DNA from: Mycolicibacterium stellerae | GTDB taxonomy: Bacteria; Actinomycetota; Actinomycetes; Mycobacteriales; Mycobacteriaceae | Length of the DNA: 45,148 bases | Direction: 5' to 3' | NCBI RefSeq assembly: GCF_003719305.1 | Contig: NZ_RARC01000043.1 | Span: 1 to 45,148 of the forward strand | Shown here: piece by piece, positions 1 through 7,580 of the stretch | Layout of the letters: every line of letters starts with the position of its first letter | Numbering within the stretch: position 1 is the first letter of the stretch | Notes under the pieces: model-generated | Told to the model about the DNA's origin: nothing | Databases searched by the model: none | Seen by the model: only the letters and a program-made list of their open reading frames with translations | Program-made: the position numbers and the translations under genes

Positions 1-16
1 TGTGTATGAGAGACAG
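1..16. other. Sequencing adapter remnant (Nextera/Tn5 mosaic end)
   Basis: The first 16 bases match the last 16 bases of the Tn5 mosaic end used in Nextera libraries, with one mismatch (G instead of A at base 8). With the adapter at the other end in the opposite orientation, this marks the contig edge as library artefact. The reading frame of the apa-like gene runs into it, so its last six apparent residues are not real. Confidence 0.9.
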
Positions 17-196
17 GGCCTGTAGGAAGGTATTGCCCGCGGGGGGCGGCGGGGCGGGCTCGGGCGATGGCTCGGGATCGGCGTGAGCCACCGACGGAAT
101 CGTCAGAGCCACCACCGTGGCACCGGCCAACGTGGCCATCGCCAGCCGATTCACGCGGCGCTTGCGGTGTTCAGGGATCGCGTCCGGGTCATGCAT
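17..196 (-). CDS. apa: Apa-like alanine/proline-rich secreted protein, 5' part only
   Basis: Only the first 60 codons are present; the rest lies beyond the contig edge. The start is the ATG at 196-194. The N-terminus (MHDPDAIPEHRKRR) is followed by a hydrophobic stretch of about 20 residues ending VAHA, then DPEPSPEPAPPPP: a Sec signal peptide with a likely cut after AHA and a mature proline-rich start. In M. tuberculosis, Apa (Rv1860, MPT32) begins in the same style and lies just downstream of modC, as here. Apa is a secreted, mannosylated, cell-surface glycoprotein that binds host lectins and fibronectin. The identification rests on the signal peptide, the proline-rich start and synteny; the body of the protein is not visible. 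An overlapping short ATG at 192 gives a different, short frame and is not favoured. Confidence 0.7.
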
Positions 197-320
197 GCTG
201 ACGAAACTACAGTGTTGCTGCCGTGACGCAAGTGTGGGGCGGTCTCAAAGTGTCTATCTGTGAGATTGCTGACAGGCTTATAACGTGAGCTAGCGCCGTT
301 GGCGAAAATTGCTGGCACGA

Positions 321-350
321 CAAGGCCCTCGCGCGCGTGCGCGAGGCTTG
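321..350 (-). terminator. Hairpin terminator after modC
   Basis: An 8-bp perfect stem (CCTCGCGC 327-334 and GCGCGAGG 339-346) with a GCGT loop is extended by CAAG/CTTG (321-324, 347-350) across a 2-nt bulge. It lies about 30 nt past the modC stop. No U-tract follows on the minus strand, which is common for mycobacterial terminators. It could also separate modBC from the apa-like gene. Confidence 0.55.
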
Positions 351-380
351 ACCATTTGATCGGGCCATCCGTGGCCACCG

Positions 381-1466
381 TTACGGAATCTGGTGAATGG
401 TGACTTCCTGCGCCTTCACCGAGAAGTGAACGCGCTCCCCCGGCGTCACCCCAAGCTCGGCGGCGGACTCGGCGGTGATGTCGGCGGCCAGGCCGGGCGC
501 GCCGTCGGGTTGCTCGTCGGCACGCACGCGAAGTGCCGATCCGCTGCTGCCGAGTTCGGCCACCACCACTTCGACGGTGTTTCTCGGGCTGCCGTGCGGC
601 TTGTCGCGGTAGACCGCGACGGCCGAAGGCGGGAACACCGCCACCGCCGCCTGTCCCACCACCATGCCCGATGTGGGGTTGCCGTGCCAGGCGGTCCCCC
701 ACTCCGTGGTGAGCACGCCGTTCGGACCTGCGATGCCGCTGACGAGGTTCACGCCTGCGAACCGCGCTCCGAAACGACTTCGGGGTGCAGCCAATATCGC
801 AGCCGTCGAACCGGTTTCGACGACCCGGCCAGCCTCCACGATGAGCACCCGGTCGGCCAGGGTCAACACGTCGAGGACATCGTGGGTGACCAAGACGGCG
901 GATCGCCCGTTGCGGGTCAATGTGTGACGCAGCAGCTTTCGCATCGCGGTCGCGGTGGACACATCGAGACCGGCGAGCGGTTCGTCGAGCAGCAGAACGG
1001 CGGGATCCGCCGCCAACGCTCGCGCAAGGGCGACGCGCTGGGCCTGGCCGCCGGACAACTGCCGCGGCATTCGGTCGGCCAGCTCGACGGCGTCGACCTG
1101 GTCCAGCCAGGACACGGCGATCTCGCGAGCCGCCCGACGCGGTCTCTTCCCGTGGCCGCTGCGTGGCGCGAAGGCCACGTTGGCAGCGACATCGAGGTGA
1201 GGGAACAACAATGCGTCCTGCAGCAGTAGGCCGACCCGCCGAGCGTGGGTCGGGACGAACACTCCTGCTGCGGTATCGGTGAGCACACGGTCACCCAGTC
1301 GCACCTGTCCCGAGTCCGGGCGCATCAGGCCGGCGATCACATGCAGCGCGGTCGATTTTCCTGCACCGTTTGGTCCGAGCACGGCAAGCACTTCGCCTGC
1401 GGCGACGGTCAATTCGATATCGAAGCCACGCTGGGCCGCGATCGCGCGCACGTGAACATCGGTCAC
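381..1466 (-). CDS. modC: Molybdate ABC transporter ATP-binding protein ModC
   Basis: ATPase that powers molybdate import on the cytoplasmic face of the membrane. It has 361 residues, usual for ModC. The Walker A motif GPNGAGKST is at residues 31-39, the signature LSGGQAQR is followed by Walker B LLLDEP, and the switch histidine sits in LVTHD. The last third is the TOBE/MOP-like domain found in ModC that binds oxyanion. The GTG start at 1466 overlaps the modB stop (GTGA), so the two are translationally coupled. M. tuberculosis has modA-modB-modC-apa in this order; here modC is followed by the apa-like gene. Family assignment is firm; molybdate rather than another oxyanion as substrate follows from synteny. 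Confidence 0.9.
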   Translation of the reverse strand: MTDVHVRAIAAQRGFDIELTVAAGEVLAVLGPNGAGKSTALHVIAGLMRPDSGQVRLGDRVLTDTAAGVFVPTHARRVGLLLQDALLFPHLDVAANVAFAPRSGHGKRPRRAAREIAVSWLDQVDAVELADRMPRQLSGGQAQRVALARALAADPAVLLLDEPLAGLDVSTATAMRKLLRHTLTRNGRSAVLVTHDVLDVLTLADRVLIVEAGRVVETGSTAAILAAPRSRFGARFAGVNLVSGIAGPNGVLTTEWGTAWHGNPTSGMVVGQAAVAVFPPSAVAVYRDKPHGSPRNTVEVVVAELGSSGSALRVRADEQPDGAPGLAADITAESAAELGVTPGERVHFSVKAQEVTIHQIP

Positions 1467-2317
1467 TGGACCCTCCCTGCCATCGCGGAACCCGCGCGCA
1501 GTGTGCGCGCGCCGAGCACGAGCACGACGACGGCGGCGACCACGACCAACAGCACCGAGAGGGCGACGGCGGCGTCGGCGTCGGTTTCACGTTGCAGGTA
1601 GATCTCCAAGGGGAGTGTCCGGGTGACGCCCTCGCGGGAGCCCGCGAACGTCAACGTGGCGCCGAACTCACCCAACGAGCGGGCGAACGCCAACACCGCG
1701 CCGGAGACCAGGCCCGGCGCCAGAAGAGGCAGCGAAACCCGCCACCACACCGTGGTCGGCCTGGCGCCGAGCGTGGCCGCCACCACGTCGTAGTCGCGGC
1801 CGGACGTGCGGGCCGCGCCTTCCAGTGCGATGACGAGAAACGGCAGCGAGACGAAGGTCTGCGCCAGTACCACCGCCGTGGTGGTGAACGCGATCCGAAT
1901 GCCTGCCGCGTCGAGGTACTGGCCGATCAACCCCAGCCGGCCGAACGCGTACAGCAGCGCGATACCCCCCACCACCGGCGGAAGCACCAGCGGTAGCAGC
2001 AGCAGCGGACGGATCACCTGTATCGCCCGCCCGTCGTTACGGGCCAGCACGAGCGCCATCGGAACGCCGAACAGCACGCACAGCAGCGTGCTCGCGGCCG
2101 CCGTCTTGAGGCTCAATACCAGTGCGGCGCGGGAGGACTCGCTCGAGATCAGGCTCAAGAACTGCGGCCAGTCCACCTTCGCCACGACGGCGATGAGTGG
2201 GAGCACCACGAACAGCGCCCCGACTGCGGCGGGCAGGTAGATCCAGCGCGGCAGCGCAGACGCGGTAGTCAAGGCCTGGAGCCGCAGGTGAGCGGGGAGA
2301 AATAACTCACGGTGCAA
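1463..2317 (-). CDS. modB: Molybdate ABC transporter permease ModB
   Basis: Integral membrane permease of the molybdate importer, about 5-6 transmembrane helices. The EAA-type cytoplasmic loop that docks the ATPase is seen as EGAARTSGRDYDVVAATLGA; other ModB hallmarks are LPLVLPPVVGG and SLGEFGATLTFAG. The longest frame opens at TTG 2317 (284 aa). A second in-frame TTG at 2272 gives 269 aa, closer to the roughly 264 aa of M. tuberculosis ModB; neither has a convincing ribosome site, so the start is uncertain. The gene overlaps modC by 4 nt. Unusually, no modA (periplasmic binding protein) lies upstream: only 148 bases separate modB from the divergent SDR gene. Confidence 0.88.
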   Translation of the reverse strand: MHRELFLPAHLRLQALTTASALPRWIYLPAAVGALFVVLPLIAVVAKVDWPQFLSLISSESSRAALVLSLKTAAASTLLCVLFGVPMALVLARNDGRAIQVIRPLLLLPLVLPPVVGGIALLYAFGRLGLIGQYLDAAGIRIAFTTTAVVLAQTFVSLPFLVIALEGAARTSGRDYDVVAATLGARPTTVWWRVSLPLLAPGLVSGAVLAFARSLGEFGATLTFAGSREGVTRTLPLEIYLQRETDADAAVALSVLLVVVAAVVVLVLGARTLRAGSAMAGRVQ

Positions 2318-2391
2318 ACCCTAGGTCACCGAACGATCGCAGGTCGGAATCGGCGCGGAACGGATCAGCGCGTCGGGTTTCGCCGAATAGC

Positions 2392-2403
2392 TACTGTCCA
2401 GTA
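2392..2403. promoter_or_regulatory. Small dyad overlapping the SDR gene promoter
   Basis: TACTG-TC-CAGTA is a perfect 5-bp inverted repeat with a 2-nt centre. Its right arm runs into TAACAT (2402-2407), a good mycobacterial -10 box placed about 60 nt before the SDR start. Position on the promoter suggests an operator, but the repeat is short and the regulator is unknown. Confidence 0.35.
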
Positions 2404-2465
2404 ACATCGTCGGCGGATCGCTGCCACGGCGGCAGAGGTCCTGCGCTGACAGGGAGGTCTTGGCG

Positions 2466-3134
2466 ATGGAGGTGCTGGTCACCGGCGGTGATACGGATCT
2501 GGGACGCGTGATCGCGGAAAACTACCGCGACGCGGGACACCAAGTGGTTATCACCGGCGCTCGCCGCGATGACCTGGAGGTGGCGGCCAAAGAACTCGAC
2601 GTCGACGCGATCGTGTGCGACAACACCGATCCGGCGAGCCTGGAAGAGGCCCGCAGCCTGTTCCCGCACCATCTGGACACCATCGTCAACGTGCCCGCCC
2701 CGATCTGGGACGCGGGCGACCCGCGCACCTACACGCTGGCCGATCACGCCGCCGCCTGGCGAAACGCCTTGGACGCCACGATGCTGTCGACGGTGCTGAC
2801 CATCCAGCTGCTCGGCGATCATCTGCGTTCGGGCGGTTCGATCATCAGCGTCGTCCCCGAGAACCCGCGTGAGGGCAGCGCCGACGCCGCGATCAAGGCG
2901 GCCGTATCGAACTGGGCCGAGGGTCAGGCGACCCATTTCGGCACGCGCGGCATCACGGTCAACGTCGTCGCGTCCGGCCGCAGCGCACAGGAGGGCTATG
3001 CCGGGCTCGGCAGCTCGGCCCCGGTGGCCGCGGAGATCGCCCGGCTGGCGCTGTTCCTGAGCACGCCAGCGGCTCGCCACATCACCGGGCAGACGATGCA
3101 CGTCAGCAGTGGCGCGCTCGCTCAGATCGGCTGA
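2466..3134 (+). CDS. SDR-family protein with degenerate active site (Rv1856c-like)
   Basis: A 222-residue Rossmann-fold protein of the short-chain dehydrogenase/reductase superfamily. The start is ATG 2466, 8 nt after GGGAGG (2452-2457); a TTG two codons upstream is less likely. The cofactor loop is TGGDTDLG instead of TGxxxGxG, and the active-site YxxxK appears as DAAIK, so the catalytic Tyr is replaced by Asp while Lys remains. The C-terminus (NVVASGR, ITGQTMHVSSGA) is typical of SDRs. It is probably a divergent or non-catalytic SDR. It corresponds by position and length to Rv1856c (about 225 aa), next to the LLM oxidoreductase and ndh, with which it is collinear. Substrate unknown. Confidence 0.85.
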   Translation: MEVLVTGGDTDLGRVIAENYRDAGHQVVITGARRDDLEVAAKELDVDAIVCDNTDPASLEEARSLFPHHLDTIVNVPAPIWDAGDPRTYTLADHAAAWRNALDATMLSTVLTIQLLGDHLRSGGSIISVVPENPREGSADAAIKAAVSNWAEGQATHFGTRGITVNVVASGRSAQEGYAGLGSSAPVAAEIARLALFLSTPAARHITGQTMHVSSGALAQIG

Positions 3135-3156
3135 ATATTCCCGCGTTCGCCCGAAG

Positions 3157-3183
3157 CTAAAGCGGGGTGACCGCCCCGCTTAG
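3157..3183 (+). terminator. Hairpin terminator after the SDR gene
   Basis: An 8-bp perfect stem AAGCGGGG (3160-3167) / CCCCGCTT (3174-3181) with a 6-nt loop, extended by CT/AG with a bulged A, followed by a T-containing tract (TTGTGGTT). It starts 22 nt after the SDR stop and ends just before the LLM gene, so the LLM gene probably has little read-through or shares its leader with this hairpin. Confidence 0.6.
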
Positions 3184-3201
3184 TTGTGGTTACGTGAAGG
3201 C

Positions 3202-4134
3202 GTGACCATAAAACTCGGACTTCAAATCAACAACTTCTCCTACGGCACAGATGTGGCCGAGCTCTACCCCACCGTCATCGCGCAAGCTCAGGAAGCCGAT
3301 ACGTCGGGCTTCGACTCGCTATTCGTGATGGACCATTTTTATCAGCTGCCCGGAATCGGAACCCCCGATCAGCCCATGCTCGAGGCATACACCGCGCTGG
3401 GTGGATTGGCGACCGCGACGTCCACCCTCCAGCTCGGCACGCTGGTCACGGGCAACACCTACCGCAACCCCACTCATCTCGCGAAAGCCGTCACCACGCT
3501 GGACGTCATGAGTCAAGGGCGCGCCATTCTCGGCATCGGCACCGGCTGGTTCGAACTCGAACACGACCAGCTGGGCTACGAGTTCGGGACGTTCACCGAC
3601 CGCTTCAACAAGCTGGACGAAGCGCTTCAGATCATCCTGCCGATGATCAAGGGTGAACGCCCAACGTTTGCCGGCAAGTACTACCGCACTCTGGAGGCGA
3701 TGGCCAATCCGCGCTTCCGCGAACACATTCCGCTGCTGATCGGTGGGAGCGGCGAGAAGAAGACCATTCCGCTGGCGACCCGGCACTTCGACCATCTCAA
3801 CGTTATCGCCGGCTTCGACGAGCTGGCCCGCAAGGTCGACGTCATCAAACAGAACTGCGAGAAAATCGACCGCGATCCTGCGACGCTAGAGACCAGCATG
3901 CTGATCGGTGTGGTCTTCGGAGACGGCGTGACGGCCGATGCGATCCCCGCAGGCTTTGAGCAGAACGCTGTGGCGGGGTCGTCCGCGGAGCACGTCGCCG
4001 AGCAGATCAAGACCAAGGTGTTCGATGCGGGCATCACAGGTGCGATCGTGTACATCCCCACCCAGGTGATCGGCTATCAGGAGGGTCAGATCACCGCGCT
4101 TGGCAAGGCTCTGCAGGCCGTACTCGACGGTTAA
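3202..4134 (+). CDS. LLM-class F420-dependent oxidoreductase (Rv1855c-like)
   Basis: A luciferase-like monooxygenase-fold (TIM barrel) oxidoreductase; mycobacterial members usually use coenzyme F420. GTG 3202 gives 310 aa starting MTIKLGLQ, in line with the family (about 307 aa in M. tuberculosis); an in-frame TTG at 3184 is the alternative. Family features are the N-terminal KLGLQINNFSYG, VMDHFYQLP, LGTLVTGNTYRNP, ILGIGTGWFELEH, RFNKLDEALQI and LIGGSGEKKT. The gene lies between the SDR gene and ndh, all on the same strand, as in M. tuberculosis. The substrate is unknown; no cofactor specificity can be proved from sequence reading alone. Confidence 0.85.
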   Translation: MTIKLGLQINNFSYGTDVAELYPTVIAQAQEADTSGFDSLFVMDHFYQLPGIGTPDQPMLEAYTALGGLATATSTLQLGTLVTGNTYRNPTHLAKAVTTLDVMSQGRAILGIGTGWFELEHDQLGYEFGTFTDRFNKLDEALQIILPMIKGERPTFAGKYYRTLEAMANPRFREHIPLLIGGSGEKKTIPLATRHFDHLNVIAGFDELARKVDVIKQNCEKIDRDPATLETSMLIGVVFGDGVTADAIPAGFEQNAVAGSSAEHVAEQIKTKVFDAGITGAIVYIPTQVIGYQEGQITALGKALQAVLDG

Positions 4135-4242
4135 ACATGCCTTTACGTGGCAAATCTCACGCGTATGCCTGCTCTCGACGGGATGGGGGCGGCTACGGTA
4201 GACGCTGTACCGAACGTGAGAATCGTCGAGGAGCAGGAGCTC

Positions 4243-5613
4243 ATGAGCCACCCGGGAGCTACCCCGTCTGACCGGCACAAAGTGGTCATCATTGGGTCGG
4301 GATTCGGCGGGCTGACTGCCGCCAAGGCCCTCAAGCGCGCCGATGTCGACATCAAGATCATTGCCAAGACGACCCACCACCTGTTCCAGCCGCTGCTTTA
4401 CCAGGTGGCGACCGGCATCATCTCGTCGGGAGAGATTGCGCCACCCACCCGGATGATCCTGCGCAAGCAGAAGAATGCCCAGGTGCTGCTTGGCGAAGCC
4501 ACCCACGTCGACCTGGCGAAGAAATCTGTCCGGTCGAAACTGCTCGGCCACACGTATGTCACCCCGTACGACACGTTGATCGTGGCCGCGGGTGCCGGGC
4601 AGTCCTACTTCGGCAACGACCATTTTGCCGAGTTCGCCCCAGGCATGAAGTCCATTGACGACGCGCTGGAGCTGCGCGGCCGCATCCTCGGTGCGTTCGA
4701 GCAGGCCGAGCGGTCCAGTGACCCGAGTCGGCGCGAGAAGCTGCTGACCTTCGTCGTCGTCGGGGCCGGTCCGACCGGTGTGGAGATGGCAGGCCAGATC
4801 TCCGAGCTTTCCGATTACACCCTCAAGGGCGCGTTCCGGCACATCGATTCGACCAAGGCCAGGGTGATCCTGCTCGACGCTGCGCCCGCCGTGCTGCCCC
4901 CCATGGGCGAGAAGCTCGGCAAGAAGGCGCAGGCCCGGCTCGAGAAGATGGGCGTCGAGATCCAGCTCAACGCGATGGTCACCGACGTCGACCGCAACGG
5001 CATCACGGTCAAGGATTCCGACGGCACCACCCGCCGGATCGAATGCGCAACCAAGGTGTGGTCGGCGGGTGTGTCGGCCAGCCCGCTGGGCAAGCAGATC
5101 GCAGACCAGACAACCGGTGAGGTGGATCGGGCAGGACGGGTGAAGGTGCTGCCCGATCTCAGCGTCCCCGGTTACCCCAACGTGTTCGTCGTCGGCGACA
5201 TGGCCGCCGTGGAAGGTGTGCCCGGGATGGCACAGGGCGCCATCCAAGGTGGAAAGTACGTCGCCACCGCGATCAAGTCCGAACTGAAGGGCGCCGATCC
5301 TCTCGAACGCGAGCCGTTCGAATACTTCGACAAGGGGTCGATGGCGACGGTGTCGCGGTTCTCCGCGGTGGCCCAGATCGGCCCTCTCGAGTTCGGTGGC
5401 TTCATCGCCTGGCTGGCGTGGCTGGTCCTGCACCTGGTGTATCTGGTCGGGTTCCGGCGCAAGATCGCCACGCTGCTGTCGTGGACGGTGACGTTCCTCG
5501 GCCGCGCTCGTGGAAATCTCTACATCACCGAGCAGCAGGCCTATGCCCGCACCCGAATCGAGGAACTCGAGGAGATCGCCGCGGCTGTCGAAGGCGAGAA
5601 AGCGGCAAGCTAG
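4243..5613 (+). CDS. ndh: Type II NADH dehydrogenase Ndh
   Basis: Single-subunit, non-proton-pumping NADH:menaquinone oxidoreductase that feeds electrons into the respiratory chain at the inner face of the membrane. ATG 4243 gives 456 aa, preceded by GAGGAG (4228-4233) at 9 nt; a GTG at 4147 would add 32 residues not seen in the M. tuberculosis protein as I recall it. The FAD site is VVIIGSGFGG, the second dinucleotide site VVVGAGPTGVEMAG, and the quinone-site region carries the family stretch HHLFQPLLYQVATG. The FAD-binding GD motif is seen as NVFVVGDMA. A C-terminal hydrophobic segment (FIAWLAWLVLHLVYLVGF) anchors it to the membrane. Its stop abuts that of ureD on the other strand. Confidence 0.95.
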   Translation: MSHPGATPSDRHKVVIIGSGFGGLTAAKALKRADVDIKIIAKTTHHLFQPLLYQVATGIISSGEIAPPTRMILRKQKNAQVLLGEATHVDLAKKSVRSKLLGHTYVTPYDTLIVAAGAGQSYFGNDHFAEFAPGMKSIDDALELRGRILGAFEQAERSSDPSRREKLLTFVVVGAGPTGVEMAGQISELSDYTLKGAFRHIDSTKARVILLDAAPAVLPPMGEKLGKKAQARLEKMGVEIQLNAMVTDVDRNGITVKDSDGTTRRIECATKVWSAGVSASPLGKQIADQTTGEVDRAGRVKVLPDLSVPGYPNVFVVGDMAAVEGVPGMAQGAIQGGKYVATAIKSELKGADPLEREPFEYFDKGSMATVSRFSAVAQIGPLEFGGFIAWLAWLVLHLVYLVGFRRKIATLLSWTVTFLGRARGNLYITEQQAYARTRIEELEEIAAAVEGEKAAS

Positions 5614-5623
5614 CTAGCTAGCT
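5608..5623. repeat. (AGCT)4 palindrome holding both convergent stop codons
   Basis: Four tandem AGCT units form a 16-nt perfect palindrome. The ndh stop (TAG 5611-5613, plus) and the ureD stop (TAG 5616-5614, minus) both fall in it, with no spacer between the genes. Both proteins end Ala-Ser. Each strand carries further TAGs within the repeat. Confidence 0.9.
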
Positions 5624-6249
5624 ACCAGCCGCTCGCCCTGCCACGTCGCGAGGCTTCCGCCGTCGGCGAGTTGCAGCACGGTGCCCAACGCGTCGGCCGC
5701 GATGTCGGGGTAGCGCAGTTCGCTCACCGACGCCAGCGGCGCGGCCAGCAGGTCGTGGGTCGACGAATGCTCGCCGAGCTCGATCCGGTGCCGCAACAGC
5801 GGTTCGCCGCCGACGTCTGCATGGAGCGAGCTCGACCAAAAGCCTTGCCGTTCATCGGTTCTGCCGATCTGGACTCGTTCGCGCAGTCTGACGCGCCCAG
5901 ACTCGTCGACCGATAGCCGAGTCGACGTCACATGCCGGGAACCACCAGCGACCACGGTGGGTTGCGGGTCCACGTCCAGGTCGCCGGCTACCTCGAGGTG
6001 CCAGTGCGCGGACGACTCTGCGGTGGCGCGACCGGGCAGCGTGACCGTCGCCGCGGCGCTGCGCACCCGCAGTGTTGCGCCGTGTTCGACGATCACCCGC
6101 AATGCGATGGTGTCGCCGCCGAGCGGTGTGGCCGCCGTGGAAACCAAGTGCACGGTGTTCGGCTCGGTGGCGCGCGCGGCGACCGCGCCAGCGCATTCGA
6201 TCCACGGCTGCCTGCCTGCCCGCGCGACGATCAGGACGTCGGAATGCAT
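5614..6249 (-). CDS. ureD: Urease accessory protein UreD
   Basis: Chaperone that, with UreF and UreG, binds apo-urease and allows carbamylation and nickel insertion. It has 211 residues, as expected for the short mycobacterial UreD. Recognisable features are the N-terminal segment with TPLGGDTIALRVIVEHGATLRV, typical of UreD/UreH, and the beta-rich composition. ATG 6249 directly abuts the ureG stop at 6250, so it is the last gene of the urease operon. No separate promoter is apparent. The sequence is less conserved than the other urease proteins, but operon position makes the assignment secure. Confidence 0.9.
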   Translation of the reverse strand: MHSDVLIVARAGRQPWIECAGAVAARATEPNTVHLVSTAATPLGGDTIALRVIVEHGATLRVRSAAATVTLPGRATAESSAHWHLEVAGDLDVDPQPTVVAGGSRHVTSTRLSVDESGRVRLRERVQIGRTDERQGFWSSSLHADVGGEPLLRHRIELGEHSSTHDLLAAPLASVSELRYPDIAADALGTVLQLADGGSLATWQGERLVAS

Positions 6250-6927
6250 CTACACGGCCTGCGTGACCCGCAGCTGCTCGCGCACCCACGTTTTGACAGG
6301 TCCTGCCGACGGGTCGTCGCGCAGCGAGATCAGCACCGTCGGCAGGTCACCGCGCGCGGTCGCGGCGTCGCGGCGCATCACGTCGAGATCGGCGCCGACC
6401 ATCGGCGCCAGATCGGTCTTGTTGACCACCAGCAGGTCGGAGTAGGTGACACCGGGCCCACCCTTGCGGGGCACCTTGTCGCCGCCTGCGACGTCGACGA
6501 CGAAGATCTGCACGTCGATCAGACCCGACGAGAACGTCGCGGTCAGGTTGTCGCCGCCCGACTCCACCAGGATGAGGTCGAGGTCATGAGCGGCGATGAG
6601 ATCCTCGATGGCGTCGAGGTTGGCCGTGATGTCGTCGCGGATCGCGGTGTGCGGACAGCCTCCCGTCTGCACCGCGGAGATTCGGTTGTCGGGCAGCACC
6701 GCGTGCCTGCGCAGGAAGTCGGCGTCCTCGGTGGTGTAGATGTCGTTGGTCAACACCGCCAGCGACAGTTCGTCGCGCAGCTCGCGACACAGCGCGGCAA
6801 CCAGGGCGGTCTTGCCTGAGCCGACGGGGCCGCCGATGCCGATCCGCAGCGGCTCCCCCGCCGTCCGCGGCCGCTTCGGCCGGTCGTGATGGCGATGCGG
6901 CTCGCCGTCGATGAAATGCGGTGGCAT
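6250..6927 (-). CDS. ureG: Urease accessory GTPase UreG
   Basis: SIMIBI-class GTPase that delivers nickel to urease. ATG 6927 (MPPHFIDG) gives 225 aa; the frame stays open farther upstream but that part overlaps ureF and has no family resemblance. The P-loop GGPVGSGKT is at residues 32-40; the nickel-binding CPH motif is in GGCPHTAIRDD; Walker B region and ESGGDNLTATF follow; the base-recognition NKTD is present. The N-terminus has a small His cluster (HRHH) that could store nickel, useful since no ureE is present. It lies 17 nt after ureF. Confidence 0.95.
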   Translation of the reverse strand: MPPHFIDGEPHRHHDRPKRPRTAGEPLRIGIGGPVGSGKTALVAALCRELRDELSLAVLTNDIYTTEDADFLRRHAVLPDNRISAVQTGGCPHTAIRDDITANLDAIEDLIAAHDLDLILVESGGDNLTATFSSGLIDVQIFVVDVAGGDKVPRKGGPGVTYSDLLVVNKTDLAPMVGADLDVMRRDAATARGDLPTVLISLRDDPSAGPVKTWVREQLRVTQAV

Positions 6928-6944
6928 GGCGGTCAATCGGCCTT

Positions 6945-7580
6945 TCAGGAGACGAACAGTGGACGCTCGCGTTCGCTGTGGCGCTGGGCCAGCACGTCGA
7001 GCAGCGGGTCGGACAGGTCGGCGAGCTCTTTGCATGCCAGATCGGCGGTTTGATCGCACATCCCGGACAGCTCGAACGTCAGCGCCGCGACGTCGCCGGG
7101 ATCCAACGCCAGCAGGCGCTGTGCGGCGGTCGCCGAGCCGGTCATCGTGGTGTACACGACGGACAGTGCCGTGTGCTGCTGGGTCATGCCACTCGCCGCG
7201 CCGACGACACCGGCCGCCACCGCGAGGTGCGGTGTGGCGCCCAGTGCGTCCCAGTTGCCGTCGACCCAGACCCGGCGCGCCAGCCTTGTCAGGCCGCGCC
7301 CCTGCGCGCGGGATGCCTGACGGGCGGCCGGAGCCGGTGTGCGGGCGTCGGTTTCGCGATCGGCGGCGGCGACCGAAAGCGATCCGGTGTGCACTGCTGC
7401 GGCAACCGACGCCGTCACCAACCCCTGGGTAGCGATTCGGCGAGTCAGGAACGCCCGCAATGTCGGGAGGTCAACGACCAGGCCGCTGGTCACCGCTTCC
7501 TCGACGCCGCCCGAATGCACATGCCCGCCGGTCGGTAGCCGGGAGTCGGCCAGTGCCAGCAGCGTCGCCAGGCTCGTCAT
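6945..7580 (-). CDS. ureF: Urease accessory protein UreF
   Basis: All-helical accessory protein of the UreD-UreF-UreG activation complex, thought to gate GTP hydrolysis by UreG and nickel transfer. It has 211 residues, equal to my recollection of the M. tuberculosis protein. Family features are the start LLALADSRLPTGGHVHSGGVEEAV and the C-terminal half with a helical bundle. ATG 7580 overlaps the ureC stop by 1 nt (TGATG), so it is translationally coupled to ureC. Confidence 0.92.
   Translation of the reverse strand: MTSLATLLALADSRLPTGGHVHSGGVEEAVTSGLVVDLPTLRAFLTRRIATQGLVTASVAAAVHTGSLSVAAADRETDARTPAPAARQASRAQGRGLTRLARRVWVDGNWDALGATPHLAVAAGVVGAASGMTQQHTALSVVYTTMTGSATAAQRLLALDPGDVAALTFELSGMCDQTADLACKELADLSDPLLDVLAQRHSERERPLFVS

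Noticed and set aside
3886..5433. 515-codon minus-strand open frame opposite ndh
   Set aside because: It is the antisense shadow of a certain gene, with His/Gly/Arg-rich composition typical of reverse-complemented high-GC coding sequence.
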